DNA of 64,000 bases from JBBQNJ01 sp038329845 (lineage in GTDB: Bacteria > Planctomycetota > Phycisphaerae > Tepidisphaerales > Tepidisphaeraceae): NCBI GenBank assembly GCA_038329845.1, contig JBBQNJ010000020.1, positions 1 through 64,000 of the forward strand. Reading direction: 5' to 3'. Below, piece by piece: positions 32,907 to 40,683 of the stretch. Both the position numbers and the translations under genes were made by a program. Below the pieces are notes generated by a model, which saw nothing but the letters and a program-made list of their open reading frames with translations, did not search any database and was not told where the DNA came from. Positions within the stretch are counted from its first letter, which is position 1, and each line of letters starts with the position of its first letter.

Positions 32907-35450
32907 CTAAATTACCAGTGTGATCGGCTTGCCGCTGCGGGCCGTGCCGGTGGGGGTAACACACTCGCCATGGCCGGTGAGCTTGAGCCTTGCCAAGGCG
33001 ATCTGGCCGTGCAACACCTCCAGCTTTATGACCATTTTCCCGCCCCGGTTACGGATTTCACACACGCCCCAGGCGGCACCGGTGGACCAGAACCATTTTC
33101 CCGGCCGGGCGGCGAAGGTAAGGGTTTGCGTGATGGCGGAATAATCAAACCCGCTGAGGGCCAGCACCGCGGCCCAACTGGCCATGGCCCGGGCATAGTG
33201 ATGGCCGCACTCGGCTTCATCAAACGGATTGCGCTTGGCCCCGTCATAGCGATCCCGGATGGCCTGAATCAGCTTCAATCCGTCCTTTTCCAGCCCCTCA
33301 TAGAGCATCCCGATCGCGGCGGTGTATTCAAAGCCGGTCATCACCTCGTTGTAATAGGGGAACGGCCGCTTGGGCCGTCGGCCTTTGGGGTACGAGCACA
33401 TGAGCATCGCCGGCTCCTCCTGCAGAGCGAACGTGCGCAAGTGGTTGAAGTGATCCCACAGGGCGGGTTTGAAGTTGTATTTCATCAGGCTTGCCAAGGT
33501 TTTTCGCACGGATTTGCGATCGTGCAGATAACCCAGACCGGCGACATGGGAAACGAACTGCCCAACCAACTGATCGATGAGACAGCCGGTGCCGATCTGA
33601 AGTTCGGGATCGGCCAGATTGCGCGCCCCCAAGGTTTGATGACGCAGCCCCTTGGCGATTTTGGCAGCATCGGCAATCGGACGTATCTCATGTTCGTAGT
33701 AATCACCATTAAACAAGTTCTGATCCATCCAGCGACTGCCTTGGTCAAACAACGTGCGGCAGGCGCGGGCGAACTCGGTATCGCCGATGGATTTGGCCAT
33801 TTCCTCGCCCGACCGCAGGGCGCCGAGATACCACCCCTGCATCTGCGGGTTGGGTCCGTAATACTCGACATCCATCGTGTTGTGCTGACAGCCTTCCATC
33901 ACTCCATCCCGGTCAGCATCCCAGCCCCCCTCGATCCAGCAGAACTCGAGAGCCTTGCGCGCCTTGGGCCACAGCTCTTGCAGCATTGCGGTATCGCCCG
34001 ACAGCTTCCAGTCCCGATACAGTTTCATCAGGCAGCCCATCTGCCCATCGGCGGCGGCGATTTCGAATTCGCGCCGGCGCGACAGGGGCAAATTGACCCG
34101 AAAACTCATCTTGCCGATGTCATCGGTGGCGTGTTCGAACTCCACCACCCGCATCAACCGAGACAGATCGCCGAAAAGATGGGCCGTGGCTTGTTCGTAA
34201 TTCCACACGTGCGTGCAAGATCCATAGCAGCAGCCGGCCTTGTCGCCGCAGCCTTCCCAGCCAAACAGCAGTCCGTCCTCGGTACGAAACGTGGTCTGGC
34301 TGCGCAGCGTACTGAGATTGAACAGGGCCGCCTCTTTCACCACCGGCGGAAGATCGCTTTGGCAAAATGATCGCACGAATTCAACCGTCTGGCTTTCAAG
34401 CGTGTCGAGATCGCGCGCTGTGCGCAAGGCCACGTCCCAGGCATCGGCATACTGGGTTGTGTAGTAGTTACCGATACGATTGGGATCCCCGCAGCAGGAA
34501 CCCCCGGCGCAGCACGTCGTCGTCGCCGCCGGCTCCTTCGGTTTTTCGGCGGGCTTGGGTTCCCAGGTCATGCGATTGGGAAAATGCCAGGCCAGCAGAA
34601 AAGTCACCGAACGGCTGGCCTTGGGCGGCAGCGAAATCCGCACGGCCAGCGATGCCATCGGCGTGCCCACCTTTCCCCGATCGCGCTCTTCCAGCTTGCC
34701 TTCAGCCGAAAAATCGTCCCAGAAATCCAGCCGCGTGTCGCCCCAGTTGACATCTGCCCAGGCCGTGCGATGGCTAACGCCGGAAGTGGCGGTCGTGGCC
34801 AGGGCCATGGTGCCCCATTGCTCGGCCGATGTCGGGACGCCATCGGATCGCATGAATACCCCGCTGACCGAGGCGGAGGCGCGAAATGCGTTGACGTTGT
34901 CCTTGGCCACATCCATCGTACCGTCCCGACCGATGAAATTTTCCACTGATCCACAGACGGCTGCCTCGACACGCCGATGGGTCGTATTGGTCAGCACATA
35001 GCGCAGCATGGCGATCGGAATCCCACTGGCCTTGCTGTCGCCGGGAATCAGCGGATTCATAGCCTCCAACCGCACCCGTACCGGGACGGCCGGATCGGAA
35101 AGATGAACTTGTCCCAACGGATACGCCGCCGAAAACGAGACCTTGCGAAACCGCGGTAGCCCATGATTGCTGGCGAGGGAACCGAATCCCCCCTCGTACT
35201 CCGAATGGGGAATCGGCCCCTCAAGACAGCGAGTGACAGCCGCACCTCCGGCCGGTTTCACCCAAAGGGCGAAGAACGATTGCCGGGGCGCGAATCCCTT
35301 GGCCGGGCGGTTGACGATCTCCCAATCGCGCAAATCGCCACGTCCACCCAGCGACACAGTGCCGGTGCCGATGCCCCCCAGCGGCAGGGCAATGCGGCCC
35401 AAGTGGGCGAAATCGTAGGTTTTGAGAACTGGCCATTGGGTACTCTTCAT
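32907..35450 (-). CDS. GH116 (GBA2-like) beta-glucosidase/glucosylceramidase family protein (847 aa)
   Basis: The N-terminal domain opens with IALPLGGIGTGTVSLGGRGD and LRDWEIVNRP, typical of the GH116 N-domain. The C-terminal (alpha/alpha)6 barrel has the DUF608 pattern. HVWNYEQATAHLFGDL contains the expected nucleophile Glu and NTMDVEYYGPNPQMQGWYL the acid/base Asp. PFPYYNEVMTGFEYTAAIGM and CGHHYARAMASWA are strongly conserved. GH116 enzymes remove beta-linked glucose, xylose or GlcNAc. No signal peptide is visible, so it may be cytoplasmic. ATG 35450 follows GGGAG; a TTG four codons earlier is rejected. A cysteine-rich loop (CCAGGSCCGD) is inserted near residue 335. Confidence 0.88.
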   Translation of the reverse strand: MKSTQWPVLKTYDFAHLGRIALPLGGIGTGTVSLGGRGDLRDWEIVNRPAKGFAPRQSFFALWVKPAGGAAVTRCLEGPIPHSEYEGGFGSLASNHGLPRFRKVSFSAAYPLGQVHLSDPAVPVRVRLEAMNPLIPGDSKASGIPIAMLRYVLTNTTHRRVEAAVCGSVENFIGRDGTMDVAKDNVNAFRASASVSGVFMRSDGVPTSAEQWGTMALATTATSGVSHRTAWADVNWGDTRLDFWDDFSAEGKLEERDRGKVGTPMASLAVRISLPPKASRSVTFLLAWHFPNRMTWEPKPAEKPKEPAATTTCCAGGSCCGDPNRIGNYYTTQYADAWDVALRTARDLDTLESQTVEFVRSFCQSDLPPVVKEAALFNLSTLRSQTTFRTEDGLLFGWEGCGDKAGCCYGSCTHVWNYEQATAHLFGDLSRLMRVVEFEHATDDIGKMSFRVNLPLSRRREFEIAAADGQMGCLMKLYRDWKLSGDTAMLQELWPKARKALEFCWIEGGWDADRDGVMEGCQHNTMDVEYYGPNPQMQGWYLGALRSGEEMAKSIGDTEFARACRTLFDQGSRWMDQNLFNGDYYEHEIRPIADAAKIAKGLRHQTLGARNLADPELQIGTGCLIDQLVGQFVSHVAGLGYLHDRKSVRKTLASLMKYNFKPALWDHFNHLRTFALQEEPAMLMCSYPKGRRPKRPFPYYNEVMTGFEYTAAIGMLYEGLEKDGLKLIQAIRDRYDGAKRNPFDEAECGHHYARAMASWAAVLALSGFDYSAITQTLTFAARPGKWFWSTGAAWGVCEIRNRGGKMVIKLEVLHGQIALARLKLTGHGECVTPTGTARSGKPITLVI

Positions 35451-35468
35451 GAACACTCCCAAGTAGGT

Positions 35469-35573
35469 TATACCGCTCGTGGCCTTTAGTGAGACATCCG
35501 CCCCGGCTCGGAACCTGCGGGATATCCCGGTTTTTCCAAGGGAATTGTCTCAATATGGCCCGCGAGCGGTATA
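35469..35573. repeat. 105-bp inverted-repeat element upstream of GH116
   Basis: TATACCGCTCG (35469-35479) and CGAGCGGTATA (35563-35573) are perfect inverted copies. Inside them GGCC and GAGACA (35491-35496) match GGCC and TGTCTC (35546-35551), extending the arms to about 28 bp with few mismatches. It sits 19 bp before the GH116 start codon, so it lies in that gene's leader or promoter. Confidence 0.7.
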
Positions 35574-36141
35574 GCTGTCAATCTAATCCAGGCCTGGCAC
35601 CTCCGACCCGACTCTTGACCCCTTTTCCGCACTGACTCTTTTCCGCACTGACTTCTGGCTTTCTATTCTTCGTACGCTTTCAGCCCGGCGATGTCGCGCC
35701 CCTCGCCCCCGCGGCGCGTGAAAGAGCCGCGCACGAAGTAAGCAGGGTTTTGGAACGTGTGTTCGCTTACTTCGTGCGCGGCTCCCCCGGAGGTAAGCGG
35801 GTGTCGTGGGTCGTAGATCGCCATAGGCGAGGGAGCCAAAGGAGGCAGGAGCCAAAGGGGTCAGGAGTTACTGCCGTCAACTTAAGCCACCCGGCTTGGC
35901 GGAGACGGGTGGTGGGAACCTAATTGTTCATATAAATGGTAGCTTTTTAGATGTTTACATTCAGTACCGCCAGCTTCGGTATTCTGTGATAAGTAGGGAG
36001 TGTCCTTCATGAAACCGCTATTATTGAGGCATCCCGAGGCATCCCCGCTTTGTTCTCAAGCGGCAAGCATCAGAGGCTTATAGCCGACTCTTTTTGGGCG
36101 CACCCTGTCGCGGTCGGGCCGTGGCGGGCATAATCGGAGTC
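35574..36141. other. Repeat-rich gap without a convincing gene
   Basis: ACTCTTGACCCCTTTTCC (about 35620) and AAGGGGTCAGGAGT (35855-35869) are another inverted pair flanking the long hairpin at 35724-35784. From 35900 to 36060 the DNA is distinctly AT-richer than its surroundings. A 24-codon frame at 36009-36083 (MKPLLLRHPEASPL...) has GGGAG upstream but no recognisable relatives. The region looks like an accumulation of small mobile repeats. Confidence 0.4.
35724..35784. repeat. Perfect 20-bp inverted repeat (GAGCCGCGCACGAAGTAAGC)
   Basis: The 20-base arm at 35724-35743 is repeated in perfect inverse at 35765-35784 around a 21-base loop. The stem is too long and too precise for a normal terminator and lacks a T-run. 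It is probably a palindromic mobile repeat nested within the larger inverted pair around 35613-35872. Confidence 0.75.
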
Positions 36142-36924
36142 ATGGGCTGTGAACTGCGGGCCTCGGGCATCCGATTCTCCTACGATTCGCGCGAAATCCT
36201 GCGCGGCGTCGAGATGCGGCTGGGCGCTGGGGAGCTGGTGGCGCTGCTCGGTCCCAACGGGTCGGGCAAAAGCACCCTGATCAAGGTGCTGCTGGGCCAT
36301 CTGTCGCCCGGCGAGGGGATGATCGACTGGGATGCGCGGCCCGTGCGGCAGTGGCGACGGCGTGAGCTGGCGCGGCGGGTCGCCTATCTCCCGCAGTCGC
36401 CGGCGTACGAGCCGGACCAGCGACTGGTCGATGTGATTCGCATGGGCCGCGCCCCGTACTGGGGGGCGTTCGGGCTGGAGTCGGCGCGGGATGAACTCAT
36501 CGTGGCGCAGGTCGCGCAATCGCTGGGACTGGGCGATCTGCTTGAGCGCAGAATGGACGAGATTTCCGGCGGGCAGCGGCAAACGGTGTTCATCGGGCGC
36601 TGCTTGGCGCAGGAGCCGGCGGCACTGCTGCTGGATGAACCCAGCACCTTTCTCGATCTTCGCCACCAGGTGGACCTATGCCGATTGCTTCGGAAACTGG
36701 CCAAAGAGCGCGGGATTGGGGTCTTGATGGCGTCGCACGACCTGAATCTCGCGGGCGCTTTCGCCGATCGCTGCCTGCTGCTGCACGAAGGCGTGATCCT
36801 GGCCGACGGCACCCCCGAAACGGTGCTGAATTGCGATCTGCTCGGCAGGGTCTATGGCCTGGCAATGCGCCGGATCAGCTCGCCCGATCAGCGCCCATAT
36901 GTCGCGCCGATTGTTGAATCCTGA
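36142..36924 (+). CDS. ABC transporter ATP-binding protein, FecE/BtuD-like (260 aa)
   Basis: Walker A is ALLGPNGSGKSTLIKVLLG, the signature is ISGGQRQTVFIGRCLA, Walker B is LLLDEPSTFLDL, and the switch histidine lies in LMASHDLNLAGAFAD. The spacing and QSPAYEPDQRLVDVIRMGR place it with ATPases of iron-siderophore/heme/cobalamin importers. No permease or binding protein is adjacent, so it is an orphan in this window. The ATG is at 36142, with GGAG only 2 bp upstream; a frame-open extension to 36094 has no better site. It is convergent with accC. Confidence 0.88.
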   Translation: MGCELRASGIRFSYDSREILRGVEMRLGAGELVALLGPNGSGKSTLIKVLLGHLSPGEGMIDWDARPVRQWRRRELARRVAYLPQSPAYEPDQRLVDVIRMGRAPYWGAFGLESARDELIVAQVAQSLGLGDLLERRMDEISGGQRQTVFIGRCLAQEPAALLLDEPSTFLDLRHQVDLCRLLRKLAKERGIGVLMASHDLNLAGAFADRCLLLHEGVILADGTPETVLNCDLLGRVYGLAMRRISSPDQRPYVAPIVES

Positions 36925-36957
36925 CCCATCCCCCGCAAGCCGGATCATCCAACGCGT

Positions 36958-38304
36958 TCATCGGCCCAGCAGCACCCGTTCGACGAACCCGGTGTCCACA
37001 TCGCCGTTGCGGAAGTGATCATTTTCCATGATCTGCAACTGCAACGGGATCGTCGTGCGCGTCGGCGCGATGTGGAACTCGTTCAGCGCCCGCCGCATCG
37101 TGGCGATCGCTTCTTCACGGGTTCGACGGTGGACGATCAGCTTTCCGATCATCGAATCGTAATTCGGCGGCACGCGATACCCGGCGTATACGTGCGAATC
37201 CCAGCGCACCCCCGGCCCGCCCGGCAAACGCAGTTCCTGAATCAAACCCGGCGAGGGAGTGAAATTGCGGGCCGGGTCTTCGGCGTTGATCCGGCACTCG
37301 ATGGCGTGACCGCTCTGGGTGATCTCCTTCTGCTTCATGCTCAGCGGCAACCCCGCCGCCACCCGGATCTGCTCCTTGATCAGGTCCAGCCCCGTCACCA
37401 TCTCCGTCACCGGGTGTTCGACCTGGATGCGGGCGTTGACCTCGAGCAGGTAGAACGCATGGCTCTGGTCCACCAGGAATTCCACCGTCCCGGCATTGGT
37501 GTACCCCGCGGTCTTGATCAGCCGCACCGCCGACTCGCACAGCTTTTCTCGCGTCTCCTGGCGTAAAAACGGCGATGGCGATTCCTCGACCAGCTTCTGA
37601 TGGCGGCGCTGCATCGAGCAATCGCGCTCCCACAGATGCACCACCGATCCGTGGTTGTCGGCCATCACCTGGACCTCGACGTGGCGACCGAATTCGACGT
37701 ATTTTTCGAGATAGACGGTGGAATTTTTGAACGCCGCCTCCGCCTCGGCCTGGGCCTGCTTGATCATCGTGCGCAGCGACGCCTCGTTGTGCGCGATGCG
37801 CATCCCGCGACCGCCGCCCCCGGCAGCGGCCTTGATGATCACCGGGTAACCGATCTCCGCGGCGACCTTGATCGCCGTCTTCTCCTCCTCGACCGCCCCG
37901 TCCGATCCCGGCACCGTCGGAACCTTCGCCTTGCGGGCCAGACGTTTGCATTCGACCTTGTCGCCCACCGCCTTCATCGCCGCCACCGGCGGACCGATGA
38001 ACTCGATCTTGCACGAACGGCAAATCTCGGCGAAATGGGAATTTTCGGCAAGAAAACCATACCCCGGGTGAATCGCCTCGACATCGGTGACTTCCGCCGC
38101 GGCGATGATGTGCGGGATGTTCAAGTAGCTCTTGGCGCTGGGCGCTTCGCCGATGCAGATCGCCTCATCGGCCAGCGACAGGTACGCCGCATCACGGTCG
38201 GCCTCGCTGAACACGCAGACGGTCTGGATGCCGAGTTCCCGGCAGGCGCGGATGATCCGAAGAGCGATTTCGCCGCGATTGGCAATGAGAATCTTGGAGA
38301 ACAT
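36958..38304 (-). CDS. accC: Acetyl-CoA carboxylase biotin carboxylase subunit (448 aa)
   Basis: It carboxylates biotin on BCCP using ATP and bicarbonate, the first half-reaction of malonyl-CoA synthesis. The N-terminus is KILIANRGEIALRIIRACRE. The ATP-grasp glycine loop is IIKAAAGGGGRGMRIAHNE, and the active-site region has RDCSMQRRHQKLVEESP, EFLVDQSHAFYLLEVNARIQ-type residues, and VEHPVTEMVTGLDL. Length is normal. It lies 99 bp downstream of accB in the conserved peptidase-accB-accC order and is probably co-transcribed. Confidence 0.96.
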   Translation of the reverse strand: MFSKILIANRGEIALRIIRACRELGIQTVCVFSEADRDAAYLSLADEAICIGEAPSAKSYLNIPHIIAAAEVTDVEAIHPGYGFLAENSHFAEICRSCKIEFIGPPVAAMKAVGDKVECKRLARKAKVPTVPGSDGAVEEEKTAIKVAAEIGYPVIIKAAAGGGGRGMRIAHNEASLRTMIKQAQAEAEAAFKNSTVYLEKYVEFGRHVEVQVMADNHGSVVHLWERDCSMQRRHQKLVEESPSPFLRQETREKLCESAVRLIKTAGYTNAGTVEFLVDQSHAFYLLEVNARIQVEHPVTEMVTGLDLIKEQIRVAAGLPLSMKQKEITQSGHAIECRINAEDPARNFTPSPGLIQELRLPGGPGVRWDSHVYAGYRVPPNYDSMIGKLIVHRRTREEAIATMRRALNEFHIAPTRTTIPLQLQIMENDHFRNGDVDTGFVERVLLGR

Positions 38305-38403
38305 GGCTGGGCGTCGGTTGCCGGGGTGACGGGGGCTTGAAGTTACTCGAGATCGCATCCTCGCGCGCCCGATCCGCTCGGTGCGGGCGCGGGGTCGCGG
38401 GTC

Positions 38404-39054
38404 TTAAGACGGCTTGACCAGAAACAATACTTTATTGAAATCCACCGGTGCCCCGTCGATCGCCAGCACCTTGGCGATCATCCCGCGGCACTCGGCCTTG
38501 ACGGTGTTGAACGTTTTCATCGCCTCGATGATGCAGACATCGGTCTCGTCATCGATCACCGACCCGACCGACACAAAGGGCTTGGCATCGGGCGACGGCT
38601 TGGAATAGAACGTGCCGACCATCGGGCTTTTGATGGGCACCAGGCCGGCATCGTCGGCAGCACCGGCGCTGCTCGATTCAGGCGAACTTGCCCGCGCCGG
38701 CACCGCGGCGGGCATGGCCGGCGTCGATGACGGTCCCGCGACGTACTCGACGGCTCCGCGTCGCAATACGATCCGCTGCTGCCCATCGCGCACCTCGACC
38801 ATGTTCAGGTCGTTGTCGCGCATCAGCAGCACGATCCGCTCGATCAACTGCGGGTCCATCGGGCCCGTGCCCGCGGCACGACCCGCGCGGGCCCCATCCA
38901 CACCCTCGGCGCGACCCGCACCTGCGCGGCCCGCGCCCGACCCCAGGGCGCGACCCGCGCGGGCCCGATCCACACCTTCGGCGCGACCCGCACCTGCGCG
39001 GCCTGCGCCCGACCCCGCGCGGCGGCTCGAGGCGGGTTTGTTTTTCGTCGTCAT
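38404..39054 (-). CDS. accB: Biotin carboxyl carrier protein of acetyl-CoA carboxylase, with N-terminal repeats (216 aa)
   Basis: The C-terminal biotinyl domain carries IIEAMKTFNTVKAE, with K180 the biotinylation site, and SPMVGTFYSKPSPDA for the thumb region. The helix PQLIERIVLLMRDNDLNMVEV is the normal BCCP start of homology, at residue 68. Before it stand about 60 Gly/Ala/Arg-rich residues made of two 24-residue repeats (GSGAGRAGAGRAEGVD...), absent from ordinary BCCPs. ATG 39054 follows GAGCGAG weakly; the open frame beyond it overlaps the peptidase gene and is not used. It lies between the M24 peptidase and accC. Confidence 0.93.
   Translation of the reverse strand: MTTKNKPASSRRAGSGAGRAGAGRAEGVDRARAGRALGSGAGRAGAGRAEGVDGARAGRAAGTGPMDPQLIERIVLLMRDNDLNMVEVRDGQQRIVLRRGAVEYVAGPSSTPAMPAAVPARASSPESSSAGAADDAGLVPIKSPMVGTFYSKPSPDAKPFVSVGSVIDDETDVCIIEAMKTFNTVKAECRGMIAKVLAIDGAPVDFNKVLFLVKPS
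38872..39015 (-). repeat. 72-bp tandem duplication inside accB
   Basis: Two adjacent 72-bp units encode residues 14-37 and 38-61 of BCCP and differ at only a few bases (D-R-A versus D-G-A, and the last codon). The unit itself is built from shorter GCGCGACCCGC-like words. Its length is a multiple of three, so gain or loss keeps the biotin domain in frame. Confidence 0.85.
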
Positions 39055-39164
39055 TTTTTTCTCGCTCAAGATCAACCTCATAGGCAAGACAGCGGACCCG
39101 GATCGGATCGGTCGATCCGCACCGGCGCTCCCGCGCTTCGATCCCGCCGGCGCCGGCGGGGGGT

Positions 39165-40340
39165 TCAGGCGATGCGGCAACCCTCGAACGAACGATCCAG
39201 CCGGCTGAGGACCTCGCAGCCGGAGTGGGTGATCAACACATCGTCCTCGATTCGCACCCCGCCCTCCCCGGGAAGATAAATCCCCGGTTCCACCGTCACG
39301 ATCATACCCGGGCGAAGCTCTTCCTCTCCGCCGGTCTTTCGCATTGTCGGCAATTCGTGGATTTCCCGGCCGATCCCGTGCCCCAGCCCGTGCCCGAACT
39401 GCGATCCGAACCCTCCCTTGGCGATCACGTCGCGGGCGACCCGGTCGGTCTGCTGCGTCGTGACCCCAGGGCGCAAGAACGCGATCGCCGCCTCTTGGGC
39501 ATCGAGAACCAGTTTGTACACTCGAGTGAGCTTGGGGCTGATCCGGCCCATGATCAGCGTCCGCGTCAGATCGCTGCAATATCCCTTGAAAATCGCCCCC
39601 CAGTCGATCAGCAGCAGCGAATCCTTCTGCACCAGCGCCTCGGCCGGGCGGTAGTGCGGCAGTGAGCTGTTGGCCCCGGCGGCCACGATCGTGTCAAAAC
39701 TGCTCGATGAGGCACCGCGCGAGCGCAGCTCGAACTCGAGCAGCCCCGCCAGGTAGTTTTCCGTCTGACCGGGCTTAATTTCCGACTGAATGGCGTCGAA
39801 CGCCTCCTCGGCCACCCCGATCGACTTGCGGATCAGGTCGATCTCGTGATCGTCCTTGACCTTGCGGATATTGGTCATCACGTTTTCGAGCGGCACCAGC
39901 TCGACCGCCGGTGTCCCCCCCCGGGGCGATTCCTTCAACGCCCGGGTCAGCGCATCGATCTGTCCGACCGTGGTGAAGTTCGCCTCGTAGCCGATCCGCC
40001 TGGCCCCCGATTCCCGGATCGCCTCGGCCAGCGCCGGGCCCATTTTCCCCTCGCGGATGCGCAGCTTGACCCACCCGGCTTCCATCTCGACCTGTTCCTT
40101 GAATCGAAAGTCGGTGACCAGGTACAGGTCTTTGGCAAGGATCAGTCCGATCGAATCGTCGCCGGTAAAGTTCGTCAGAAAAGCCAAATCTGGCGGATGG
40201 GTCAGCAGGATCGCGTCGAGCTCGAGGGCTTTGATCGCCTGGGCGACGGTCCGGTGACGGACCTTGAGATACGCCTTGGCGCGGGAAACAACGGGCTTGG
40301 CGACTGGCACGATGAAGTCCTCGATTTCCCTTAAAAACAA
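39165..40340 (-). CDS. M24-family Xaa-Pro aminopeptidase-like protein (391 aa)
   Basis: It is a pita-bread metallopeptidase. Creatinase-type N-domain (about 20-160; LDAILLTHPPDLAFLTNFTG) precedes the catalytic domain, which has metal ligands in LLLIDWGAIFKGYCSDLTRT (two Asp), GLGHGIGREIHELP (His), MIVTVEPGIYLP (Glu) and GGVRIEDDVLIT (Glu). All five ligands appear intact. It should release the N-terminal residue next to proline from short peptides. The order M24 peptidase-accB-accC is widespread in bacteria, usually with efp between; efp is missing here. The long N-terminus leaves the start codon somewhat uncertain. Confidence 0.9.
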   Translation of the reverse strand: MFLREIEDFIVPVAKPVVSRAKAYLKVRHRTVAQAIKALELDAILLTHPPDLAFLTNFTGDDSIGLILAKDLYLVTDFRFKEQVEMEAGWVKLRIREGKMGPALAEAIRESGARRIGYEANFTTVGQIDALTRALKESPRGGTPAVELVPLENVMTNIRKVKDDHEIDLIRKSIGVAEEAFDAIQSEIKPGQTENYLAGLLEFELRSRGASSSSFDTIVAAGANSSLPHYRPAEALVQKDSLLLIDWGAIFKGYCSDLTRTLIMGRISPKLTRVYKLVLDAQEAAIAFLRPGVTTQQTDRVARDVIAKGGFGSQFGHGLGHGIGREIHELPTMRKTGGEEELRPGMIVTVEPGIYLPGEGGVRIEDDVLITHSGCEVLSRLDRSFEGCRIA

Positions 40341-40683
40341 CGCGGCGCCGCCGCAGCGACCTCCGGCGCACGGCCCTTTCGCCGCCGGAACGGGTCACAA
40401 GTATAGAGGCGTGTCCAAGGCTGTCAAAGCGAGGCCAGTGACAAGGTGTGCCATCACCGCATCACGGCGTGCGCGGCGCATCGGTAGCGAACTCGACCCT
40501 GCCTGGGATTTTCAACCGCCGATGAAAGCGGATGGACGCCGATGGGGAAGAGAATCGCTCACCGCGGCAAGGCGATCGCGCGGGCGGAGGGATGTCGACT
40601 TGGTCGTGACCGACCTTGGGGCCTTGACCGGCCTAGATCGGCGTCTATCGGCGGTTCGTTCCTGAACGGGGGAATCGGCTATA
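40341..40683. other. Gap with one inverted repeat, no gene
   Basis: The leader of the peptidase gene occupies the left part. The rest holds the AACCGCCGAT inverted pair annotated separately. No coding or RNA feature is supported. Confidence 0.35.
40515..40656. repeat. Inverted repeat (AACCGCCGAT...GACGCCGAT type)
   Basis: AACCGCCGATGAAAGCGG plus ATGGACGCCGAT (40515-40544) is mirrored by GATCGGCGTCTATCGGCGGTT (40636-40656), the left arm carrying an extra AAGCGGATG block. It is another of the palindromic repeats found in gene gaps here. Confidence 0.6.

Noticed and set aside
32970..34370. 466-codon open frame on the plus strand
   Set aside because: It mirrors the GH116 gene. The protein on the minus strand has clear family motifs; this one has none.
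35583..35855. 90-codon frame in the repeat-rich gap
   Set aside because: It translates palindromic repeats; there is no ribosome site and the sequence is repeat-derived.
39055..39579. Possible upstream extension of BCCP
   Set aside because: It runs into the M24 peptidase gene and has no conserved residues; the ATG at 39054 is sufficient.
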